A model generated the notes under the pieces. It saw only the letters and a program-made list of their open reading frames with translations. It did not search any database and was not told where the DNA came from. This document shows, piece after piece, positions 34,550 through 43,350 of a stretch of 64,000 nucleotides of DNA (position 1 is the stretch's first letter; the number at the start of each line of letters is the position of its first letter). Source of the DNA: Saccharum officinarum (lineage: Eukaryota > Streptophyta > Magnoliopsida > Poales > Poaceae); NCBI GenBank assembly GCA_020631735.1, contig CM036158.1:86181421-86245420 (forward strand), read 5' to 3'. Made by a program: the position numbers and the translations under genes.

Positions 34550-35187
34550 ACACTTTTAGCGGATGAAGAGAGTAGCACACACGCATACCACAGTGGATCA
34601 AGGACGGTGGTACGGAAGCGCGACAGGGAAGAACGGCCAAACGGGCGTCCACGTCTCGGACCGGAGGCTGGGGCAGCGTGCAGGGATTATCATTGCGGTG
34701 GCGCCGGCTTTTCTGGGTGCAGTGCATGAGAGGGGAATTTTTCACCGTTTGCATGCAGCGCGCCAGCCAAAGCCAAGCCACCAGTCAGCCACAGCCAGCC
34801 AGCCAGCCAGGGCACTCGCGGGGCGGTACGGCCATTACGCTGCCAACAAAAGTGGCCGCGCACTAGTACGGAGCACACTGCACCGCGGGCGCGGGCTGGT
34901 ATCTCTTGTCGCTTTTACGGTTTTATTTTACCACGCACGGCAACGGACGGACGAACTGTACTCCTACTCGACCCGGGCCGGCGGTGAAAGAGAGGAAACA
35001 GCAAGGCACTGTTCATGCCTTGTACTACGGTGTACGTACGTAGTACTCCACTACAACTGCCCCCATTAATTCATGTCGCCATGTGTGTGGACGGATAACG
35101 TGCGCATGGCCATGGCATGCTATGCTATGCTTCTCTCTCTCCCGCTCGTGAATGAATGATCCCTACTCATGACCTCATGGGAGGGAG
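34550..35187. other. Unassigned single-copy-like region
   Basis: GC-rich, with a (CAGC)n-like stretch near 34780-34810. No domain is seen in the 168-codon frame. Confidence 0.3.
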
Positions 35188-35742
35188 GAGCTGAGGGGGG
35201 AGAGGGAAAAGTTGTGTTTAGTTTCTCCCAACCTCCTGAATTTGACACTATGCAAAAAGAAGATTTTCTGTTACATCCAACTTGCGGTACATACATGAAG
35301 TCCTAAATGCAGACGAAATCAAAAACTAATTGCACTGTTTAGTTGTACTTTGCGAGACGAACGTTTTGAGCCTAATTAGTCAACGGTTGAACAATTATTA
35401 CCAAATACAAACAAAATACTACAATACCACTATAGGAAATTTGACACTCCCAACCTTGGAAACTAAACACAGCCAAAGGACAGGAGGTGAGAGAAACGAG
35501 GTGAGCACGTCGTACTGCCCGGCCGGGCAACGGTGAACGGGTGAAAAAAGGAAAGGGGACTGGGTGAGGAGAGAAAAAGTAAACGCGAAGTGGTGAGCTG
35601 AGGGGGGAAAGGGAAAGGATAGGAGGTGAGAGAAACGAGGTGAGCACGTCGTACTGGCCGGCCGGGCAACGGTGAACGGGTGAAAAAAAGGAAAGGGGAC
35701 TGGGGAGGAGAGAAAGTAAACGCGAAGTGGTGGGGACTGGCG
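35188..35742. repeat. Tandem duplication of a roughly 139-bp unit, one copy split by a MITE
   Basis: GAGCTGAGGGGGGA… at 35188 and again at 35595 begin two copies of a G/A-rich unit (…GGAGGTGAGAGAAACGAGG…CGTCGTACTG.CCGGCCGGGC…AAACGCGAAGTGGT). The first copy contains the MITE at 35210-35474, while the second has an uninterrupted GAAAGGGAAAGGATAGG. Without the MITE and its duplication the period is about 139 bp. The proline-rich minus frames here are shadows of the repeat. Confidence 0.88.
35210..35474. mobile_element. MITE (TIR GGCTGTGTTTAGTTTC), 3-bp duplication AAA
   Basis: Ends AGTTGTGTTTAGTTTCT and GGAAACTAAACACAGCC are inverted repeats. The core GAGCCTAATTAGTCAACGG is shared with three other elements to the right. 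AAA occurs on each side, and the empty tandem copy confirms the insertion point. A 3-bp duplication fits PIF/Harbinger (Tourist) or CACTA-type MITEs; I cannot fix the superfamily. Confidence 0.85.
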
Positions 35743-35754
35743 CTGGCCCGGGCA

Positions 35755-36187
35755 GGCAACTGGGCAAGAGCCCAGAGGCCCCGCCGGAGCGAGGGGCGCG
35801 CGGGCAGGAGCAGGGGTCCCCATAGGCGCCGACACTCCACGTTAACTTGACGTCAAACCCGCGCGCCCTTTACCTGCGGTAACTACCACCGCAGCCAGCC
35901 AATGCAATTCCTCTTCGTCAGCATGCAGCAGCACCAGGCGCCCAGGCCCCACTCGACGTCGTTAAATTCCCTGCGCACACTCACCTCACCTCACCTCATC
36001 ATTGATTACTGCATGGATGGAGGCAGTGTCAGTGTGTCACACAAGTGAAAGTGACTGATGTCCGTCCGGTATGTAGATACATACGGAGTACTTACAATGT
36101 TGCAGTAACATTATCTTATCTTATCCGAACTCTGACCGTAAACGCCACTCCAGCGGCCACCTCCGTCGTTCCCTGGACACACCCATT
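35755..36187. other. Unassigned GC-rich spacer
   Basis: No gene or repeat boundary seen. Confidence 0.4.
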
Positions 36188-36416
36188 TAAGGATGAAAAA
36201 CTGAACGAAAATATCCCGAACCGACCGTTTTTGTTTTCTATATTATGATTCTGTTTTTAAACATAAAAAAATATCAGTTTCAATTGTTTTCACAACCATT
36301 TTCAACTATTTTTTTGTATTCTTTAATTGCTAAAATATAGAAATATACCGAACTAACCGCTTTCGTTTTCTATTTCGTAAGTCCGTTTTCAACCGTTTCT
36401 GACCGTTTTCATCTTA
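36188..36416. mobile_element. Ds-like hAT MITE with 8-bp duplication CACCCATT
   Basis: The ends TAAGGATGAAAA and TTTTCATCTTA resemble Ac/Ds ends. Identical CACCCATT lies at 36180-36187 and 36417-36424. The arms carry ACCGTTTTC-type repeats like those in the element at 17348. Confidence 0.88.
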
Positions 36417-36424
36417 CACCCATT

Positions 36425-36735
36425 GGTTCACCCCTAATCTAGCTCCACAAGCCAATTTGTTATCTACTCGTCAGATCGGGAGCTGTCACTGACAAACGGT
36501 CCCTTGGCGACGGCTCGATCATGAGAAGTCCACTTGTCGAAACCCAATAATACTCCACAGTTTCATTAAACCCAACTATAATTGGCTGTTATAATATAAA
36601 CAATCATATATATTTCTCTAAAAAAACAATCATATATATTTGAAAACGGAGACAACTAAACCGGAGACTGGAGTACACACGTACCTAGCGGCCGGTGCTA
36701 GCTAGCTCTCGTTGCTCACGCCCTTTTCCTCTTTG
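36425..36735. other. Unassigned spacer
   Basis: Contains a short direct repeat AACAATCATATATATTT (about 36597 and 36625). Nothing else seen. Confidence 0.4.
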
Positions 36736-36974
36736 GGGTGTGTTTAGATGTGTAAAAAGGTGTAAAAAAATACTGTTAGCACGTTTTGGCTTTTATTTGG
36801 CAAAAAGTGTCCAAACGTTGACTAATTAGGTTCAAAACGTTCGTCTCGCAAAGTAGAACCAAGTTGTACAATTAGTTTTTATTTCATCTACATTTAGTAC
36901 TCCATGCATATATCGCAATTTGATGTGACGGGGAATCTTTTTTCTGCACAGTGTTTTTTTAACTAAACACAGCT
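36736..36974. mobile_element. MITE related to 35210
   Basis: Inverted ends GGGTGTGTTTAGATGTG and TTAACTAAACACAGCT; the core is in the opposite orientation (GACTAATTAGGTTCAAAACG). Borders are accurate to a few bases; the target duplication is unclear. Confidence 0.75.
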
Positions 36975-37136
36975 TGGACGCACAGGAGGAAGCGTGCCGG
37001 ATATAGCTAGGTTGGCTAGCTAAGGATGCCTACCTGCCTTTTGACCGGACCCAAGAGTGTCAGTTAAGCTAGCTGTAGTCAAGTCGAGACAGCTCACTTG
37101 CAGGCTCGCTCGCTAGCTGCGATGCGGACCGAAATA

Positions 37137-37374
37137 GGCCATGTTTAGTTAAAAAAGAGCCAAATTTTTTGCATAGTAACTGTTACATCGAATCTTTGGA
37201 CGTATGCATAGAGCATTAAATGTAGGTAAAAATAACTAATTGCACAGTTTGTCTGTAAATGTCGAGATGAATCTTTTGAGCCTAGTTAGTCCATGATTAG
37301 ACAATTTTGCCAAATAACAACAAAAAGGTGCTACATGAACTTTACCCCAAAAATTTTCGCATCTAAACACGCCC
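37137..37374. mobile_element. MITE related to 35210
   Basis: Inverted ends GGCCATGTTTAGTTA and CATCTAAACACGCCC; core GAGCCTAGTTAGTCCATG. Length 238 bp, non-coding. Confidence 0.8.
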
Positions 37375-37910
37375 ATGCTCTTCGCACCCTCGCTCGCTCC
37401 TTCCATCATTACAATATGCTGCCTGCTGTTACAATATCTTATGTGCCGCGAGCAGCGCGCTTTAGGCATGTGATTTCGGTGTGATCGACGATCACACGGT
37501 GTGGCCGGCGGGCACACCGTTGATTTCTTCCTTGACGATCGATATCGATCCAATATACAGTACATATTGAGCCAGCCCACGCACTCGAGATCATTAGTTT
37601 TTGCAGAGTTTGACTAGCTAGCTAGCTGATTATTCCATAAACATCTTTTAACTTGCTCCGTCCCATGCACAGTTCCACTGCATACACCGTCTAGTGTTAG
37701 CAGCCGTAGGCACGTGTGATGGGAGTAGTAGTACCAGTTATTCCAGCTGTGGTTATTACAGAGAAATCAAAACTCACGTACGGTACATGTAGCTAGCTAA
37801 CGTACTACTAGTATGTTAAAAGTTTAACACGAAGTTAACACGGGCTCTTTAACTAACTTCCAGTTACTTTAATCGTGAGAAATCTGAGCAGATCCTGTGG
37901 CTTCAGCTAA
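37375..37910. other. Unassigned spacer
   Basis: No gene or repeat boundary recognised. A small GTGTGATCG…ATCACAC foldback is near 37470-37500, next to a TGTGCC motif. Confidence 0.35.
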
Positions 37911-38144
37911 GGCCCTGTTTGGTTCATGAATATTAAAGTTTAACTCCCATCATATCAATGTTACGGCAAATGTATAGAGTACTAAATGTAGACTAATTGT
38001 ATGTATGTCGGTACAGATAAGGAGTAATTTACGAGAGACGAATCTATTAAGCCTAATTAGTCTAAAATTAGAAACTTTTTGTCAAATAAACGAAAGTGCT
38101 ATAATTTTTATTAAACTTTAACCACCTCTAACAAGCATGCCATA
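37911..38144. mobile_element. MITE related to 35210, cut by the scaffold gap
   Basis: It starts GGCCCTGTTTGGTTC after TAA; the core AAGCCTAATTAGTCTAAAATTAG is shared. The right inverted end is missing and should lie in the N run. Confidence 0.7.
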
Positions 38145-38244
38145 NNNNNNNNNNNNNNNNNNNNNNNNNNNNNNNNNNNNNNNNNNNNNNNNNNNNNNNN
38201 NNNNNNNNNNNNNNNNNNNNNNNNNNNNNNNNNNNNNNNNNNNN
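38145..38244. other. Scaffold gap (100 N)
   Basis: A placeholder gap. Comparison with the 3' LTR shows the first 1,075 bp or so of the chromovirus 5' LTR are missing here, besides any flanking Copia sequence. Confidence 0.98.
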
Positions 38245-41152
38245 TGGCCTGCATTGGCCGGCCGACAAGCTCCCGCGCCGCCGTGCCGCCATCTCGCCAG
38301 CGAGCCTCCTCCAAGCTCCCGCGCGCTCGGAGTTGTGCGCTGGGTGCGTCTCGGTGCGGGAGGCACGTTGGTCCCTCCCCGTCGCCGGAACCTCACCGGC
38401 GGCGAGTGCGCCACCGGTCAGCGCCTCCCCCGCGCTGCTCTGGCTGCCCGGTGGGTCCTTGCCCGTGGGTCCGAGTGTCAGGTGTGTGGGTGCACTGCAC
38501 CGGGTGTATTCAGCGTTTTCACCGGCGAATTTTAAAAGAATTAAGAAAATAATTTCTCAGAATTTTGAAACAGCTTTGAAAAATCATATCTCAAGATTTA
38601 TAGCTCCAAAAATGATAAAACAAATTTTGAAATGTTCTCTTGAATAGATCTACAGTTTAAAAATATTTCATGATAAAATTGTGACACTTTTCTGTGTAGC
38701 TTTATTTAATTGTTATAAATGCTGATATCTTAGAAAATGTGTAGTAAATAAAATAATGAAGGGAAAATGTGATTCTTTGTTGATTTAATCTTTATTAGTG
38801 ATGTACTTTCTATGAAAATATTAGTGAAGCATGTTCTATGAAAATTTTTGAAGTGTAGTTCAAATGTTTTTATTGATAATCTTTTTTTTAGTAGAGAGCT
38901 AAATTTGTATATAGAACATACATGTGATAATTTTTGTAGTATGTTAGTTTACTGTTAGTAAAATAGGAAAAATGGGAAATCTGTTGTTTGATACTTTTTC
39001 TAGTACAAAATAATTTCATGCTCATTATTATGCTATACCTTGTTTATTTTGTACAGATAGTGTTACTTATTCAATTCTCATAAAAATTTAGTAGTAGGTT
39101 AGTTAGGGTAGAGTAATCTACTGTAATTTTTGTAGTTTTATCTGCACCAGAAATAGGTGTTGTGTGTAACCCTAGTTAAATAGGAAATAAAAATATTATT
39201 CTTTATGAGAAATTAAGAGAAATAAAATATGTTTGGTGTATCTTTTAAAGCATCATTATGCCTTGCTGATATTATGGATGAGTTTAGGTTGGTAAGCTTT
39301 GGTAGCTTAGATTCACTTGTATGTGTAGATGATAGGCTAACTAATAGAAGGATAAAGGTGCATGTTTTAGGGTACATGTTCTTGGATGACGTTGACTACC
39401 TTGTAGAAGAAATAGTTATTTTTCAAAACTGCTCATTCCATGTGCTCAACTGCATCTCATGTCATCAAACACTCCACCACAATCCATGCATCATTCGCAT
39501 GTTGCTTATGCACTTGCATCATACAGGATCGCAGGAGGAGTCGCAGGTAGCAGTACCGGAGGAGCAACCTTGGACGGCGCCAGCAGGAGCCCCAGGCACA
39601 GGAGGTGCCCGAGGAAGAAGAGTCAGGCGAGGAACTGCAAGAGTGCGTTGATCACCATCCTAGCTCGTTCGAAAAAGGCAAGCCCCGGAGCATTTTAAGT
39701 CTCCATTTTTATAAAAGTTGTTCCTTACTACATGAACTATAGTTATATATATTGTTGCATTAAGTTATAGGAGTTGAGTGAAACCGTTTGTTGCATTATT
39801 ACCTTGCCCCCGGATTATCTTTTACCCTGTTAGGTCAGGAACGAGTTAATTGCTTAGCCATGCTTAGGACCGGTAAAGTCGGGTTTTCCTGTCACCTGCG
39901 AGCTATAGGTGGATACCTGATAGGTAGCTGTAATTGTGATCATGGAAAGTAACTAAGTGTTGATGGATAAACGAAGACCGGCGGAGTCTTATAGGGTTTT
40001 GGACTATAGTGATTCCGTCTGTGTCGATTAAGGACCGATCGTTGCTCGTCCCTCTTGTCATGTTGAACGCATGCCTCACATTTAGCTGGCCGAATAAAGT
40101 ACCTTTCGACCGCGAAGCTAGTGACACTTTTCGAGCCGGGATAAACTCGGGTTGGCAGACTGGTGTTGAAGTGTGGATGTAACGGGGACGCGAAGAGTGA
40201 GCCCAAGGTGCGTCCTGGCAGTCGGGCGGTCCCTGGGTAGTGCGATCCATGATTGTTATCCCGCGGCTTCTTGGAAAGTGTCATTGGTGATCTACGCGAC
40301 CCTGACGGGGGAAGCAGGTTTGTGTGAGGAATAAATCTCCAGCTGGATAGGAATTCGATTCGAATCGCCGTCGCTCCCGGTTAGTGAGCACTTGACTCGA
40401 GCTATGGCATCGTAGTAACATTAAAGGAACACTGATGGTTAAGTGAATGATGTTGGAAATGCTAAACCTGATATGGTAATCTAGTTGTTAATGATGAATC
40501 AAGTGATTGTTCTAGCAATAGATGCTTACCTAGCTTGAATAGGTATACTAAAAAGTGATGCAAAAAGTACTGGTATAGTTTTTCATAACAACTTATGCTT
40601 TCGCAATGAGTCAAGCCAGTCCAATCTATAAAGCCTTGCATGATCCTTGGTGTCCTTTATTTCTGGTTTTGACGGGTAAGTCTAGCTGAGTATTCTCGTA
40701 CTCAGGGCGTTGTTCCCATTGTTGTTGCAGATGGTCAGATGTACTATGGGTACTGTTCCAACTGTCTGTATCCGGCGATGGGCGACAACTAGGACCTTGG
40801 GCAAGGGTCACTCTGTTCGTCTTATCTACTGCTTTTGTGGACCATGACTATCTACTGGCACTGTATTTTAACTAAGTGGTGTGTAAAACTACTTGCTTCC
40901 GCTATGTTATTCTGAACTATGTTGTAATAACTTTTATTCCGAACTCCGATGTACTCCACTTTTATTGTGAACTCTATGTATCATGTGAACTGTGGCTGCT
41001 AAATCAGTACGATCTTGGTTGTATGTTGGTTGGTTTGAAATCCCGCGTGATTTCACGGAATCTCGGGTTATACGGGTTTAAGTTTGGTAAATTAACCGCC
41101 TCGGTGGAAGATTTTTCTGACTTAATCTCGTATAATTACGTTGATCCGTTAC
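38245..41152 (+). repeat. Tekay-type chromovirus 5' LTR (left part lost in gap)
   Basis: It aligns with 48895-51832 of the 3' LTR throughout, ending …ATTACGTTGATCCGTTACA. Many differences from the 3' LTR are single-base deletions or insertions. The open frames in it are not genes. Confidence 0.93.
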
Positions 41153-41154
41153 AG

Positions 41155-41166
41155 CTGGCATCGGAG
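41155..41166 (+). promoter_or_regulatory. Primer-binding site of the chromovirus
   Basis: TGGCATCGGAGC lies 2 bp after the 5' LTR and matches 10 of 12 bases of the tRNA-iMet site TGGTATCAGAGC. Confidence 0.85.
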
Positions 41167-41935
41167 CATGGTTTAGCATGTTACTGTTCACATGGGTATT
41201 TAAAAACAAAACTGTGTTTTCAACTAAGCTTTTAAATTTAAGAGTGTGCCAGTGGTCATATCCTTTATGCCCAGTAAGGACTCTAGGTGGCTTAATTAAG
41301 TACTAACTTGGGGGTTTGCATCATATTTGAAATTTCGTCGCTCATACGGCGTGCTATTGTATGAGTGCCATTCAATTGAGTGGTAATGTATGGATCAATT
41401 CCTCTACGCCTTGGTAAGTGAGAGTTGTGAGAGCATGGTCGGATACACTGCCGATCTAGGGAGTGCTTATGTGATACCGAAATACTTACGTGCCATGCGC
41501 ATGTTCGTATAAGGGTATTCAATTGGTGGGGACTTCCGTCATGCGGTGACGATGCCGTCAATAGGACGATGATTCGGTAGTTGTTACCGTTATACTCGTA
41601 TCTGGGGATGCGTGTAGAGCGAGTAACTTACTTTACTGCTTTCTTGCATATTTTCATACTGTGAGGTTTGGGCTGAAGTGACTTTCTGCAGGTACATAAC
41701 AACGCTTTCGAGTAGTACGTATTAGTTACGTTACAAGAGATCGTTGTATACCACCGTTTATTCCGTTAGTAGTTATTATTTTTCTAAGTTTGTGAGGACG
41801 TGCGGAACGTGCATGTATCATGTTGTGCATTTCATTCATGGCATTGTTCCTCCCCTTATAAGTTGATTATCTCATTTCGATAAAAATGTCAACTTAAAAA
41901 TCTGTTCTCACCGCGGTAATAAAATTTTGCTACAG

Positions 41936-42076
41936 ATGGCACGTACCAAGCAGACAGCTCGCAAGTCCACCGGCAGAGCTCCCCGTCATCAGCTTGCTCC
42001 ACGCACTCGTCAGTGCCACACTTTTCTTGGAGAGTTTGGGATGCCTACGCTCTGTGGAGAGTACTCAGCTGTGTAG
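41936..42076 (+). CDS. Histone H3 N-terminal tail mimic at the start of the accessory ORF
   Basis: The ATG follows an acceptor-like TTTTGCTACAG directly. After Met removal, the next 12 residues are ARTKQTARKSTG, identical to the H3 tail including K4, R8, K9, S10 and T11. Then R-APR-H-QLA-PR follows H3's GKAPRKQLATK with one residue less, losing the K14, K18 and K23 equivalents. The frame continues into CHTFLGEFGMPTLCGEYSAV, unrelated to H3, and meets TAG at 42074-42076 because of a net one-base loss relative to the downstream frame. There is no histone fold, so this is not a histone gene. Placing the mimic exactly at the N terminus would expose Ala1 as in true H3, which H3K4 readers and the N-terminal geometry require. 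It could be methylated or bound as H3, but function is inferred, not shown. Confidence 0.9.
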   Translation: MARTKQTARKSTGRAPRHQLAPRTRQCHTFLGEFGMPTLCGEYSAV

Positions 42077-42987
42077 GCTATCCTGATGGAATGGAGCCTC
42101 GCTACTTTTGGTCGAATGAGCGGTTGGGGAAAGGACTTTCGGTGACTGTGGAAGCAGTAGTTCGTCCTCGAGGTGATGGTTCTGAGTGGACCGGTTGGCA
42201 TTTTGAGTCAACTGGCAGGACCCCTGAAGAAGCCGCTGAGAGGACAGCCTTTGGGATCCTGAGGGATATCATGGATCGCTTTCCTCAGGAGTTGGCAGCA
42301 GCTTTAGTTGGAGTCTTTCCGAGGGGCAACCCCTCCACTGACTCATGGCAGCAGGCAAGAGGAAGATCTCTGGAGATTAGCGCCGCAGAAGCACAGAACA
42401 GTGACAACCCCGCTATGAGTGCCATGTTCACAGTAATGAGGGCTTTTGATGGAGTGGAAGGTAGCCTGAGATGTGTGTCTAGTGCTCTTGGTCAGGCTCG
42501 TGATGACCGCCGTTAGCTTCAGAGAGATCACGACGCCGAGATTGAGAGGCTCAACACAGAGATGGCTCAGTTGACTCGCCAGAGAGATCAGGCTACCCAG
42601 AGGTCTATGGCTTTCGAAGGAGATGTACGTGCCCTAAGAGAGCAGGTTGGGCGACTGACCGCCGCCAACGGAAACGCTGAGCGCATGTTGACTCATGTGC
42701 TCCATCAGAGGAATGAAGCATGGTCCGCAGAGAATGTGTTGAGGGCTAGACAGTTTGAGCTAGAGCAACAGTTGGCTTATGCAGAGGAATATAATGACAA
42801 TCTGCATGAGGAGGTTCATCGGCTGAACAATCAACTCAACCCCTATGTTCCTCCTGGTGCGGCAGAGATGGATTTGAATGAAGACGAAGATCCTGAAGAG
42901 CCCGAAGCACCAGTTGGGGAGCACCACGACGCTGCTAATGGCGACGAAGCCAACGTCTCGGACTTAGACAGCGACCACGATGAGTAG
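42077..42987 (+). pseudogene. Accessory ORF, downstream part: unknown domain, coiled coil, acidic tail
   Basis: This is one reading frame (open from 42013) after the frameshift near 42074. The first 90 residues (starting GYPDGMEPRYFW) end in a conserved-looking helix, TPEEAAERTAFGILRDIMDRF, which recalls the last helix of double-stranded RNA-binding domains; this resemblance is weak. TAG at 42514-42516 interrupts it (CAG to TAG is the simplest change). From about 42535 to 42835 heptad-like sequence (EIERLNTEMAQLTRQRDQA, FELEQQLAYAEEYNDNL) predicts a coiled coil. The last 40 residues are highly acidic (DLNEDEDPEEPEAP, DLDSDHDE), a composition seen in histone-binding proteins. No family recognised. 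It lies in the sense direction upstream of gag. Confidence 0.75.
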
Positions 42988-43350
42988 GCTAGTAGTTGTG
43001 GCGCTAGCTACTAGGTTCCATCTACACGATCTTTTGTTTTGTTGGCACGTTGGGCATGTAATAATGAGTAGAAAGACTAAGGCTTTGATGTAATGTTGGA
43101 AAGCTTGGATGTGTTTGTGGCGGTATCCGAACGTCAAAAAGTCCAGTGTATGTATGCTGGCAACTTGGTTGTAATGGACGCGATGTGTGCGCTTTAAGTA
43201 ATCTAATTAGTGGTGTTGTGTTAATTGGAATGACTTATTATGCCCCTATTTTATTGTATGAATTTATTCTCTCCAGTAATTTCAGTACGACATGATCTTC
43301 ATTCAGTCGCAATTCCTACAACATCACCTAATAATTACTGTTGCTGAAAC

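Noticed and set aside
35372..35840. Proline/serine-rich minus-strand proteins of 125-138 codons
   Set aside because: They are translations of a G/A-rich tandem repeat plus a MITE end; all three frames are open for the same reason.
39229..39651. 140-codon open frame as a host gene
   Set aside because: It lies within the chromovirus 5' LTR; the equivalent part of the 3' LTR is interrupted.
41936..42076. Host histone H3 gene or H3 pseudogene
   Set aside because: Similarity stops after about 21 residues, no histone fold follows, and the ORF lies between the primer site and gag of an LTR element, continuing into non-histone sequence.
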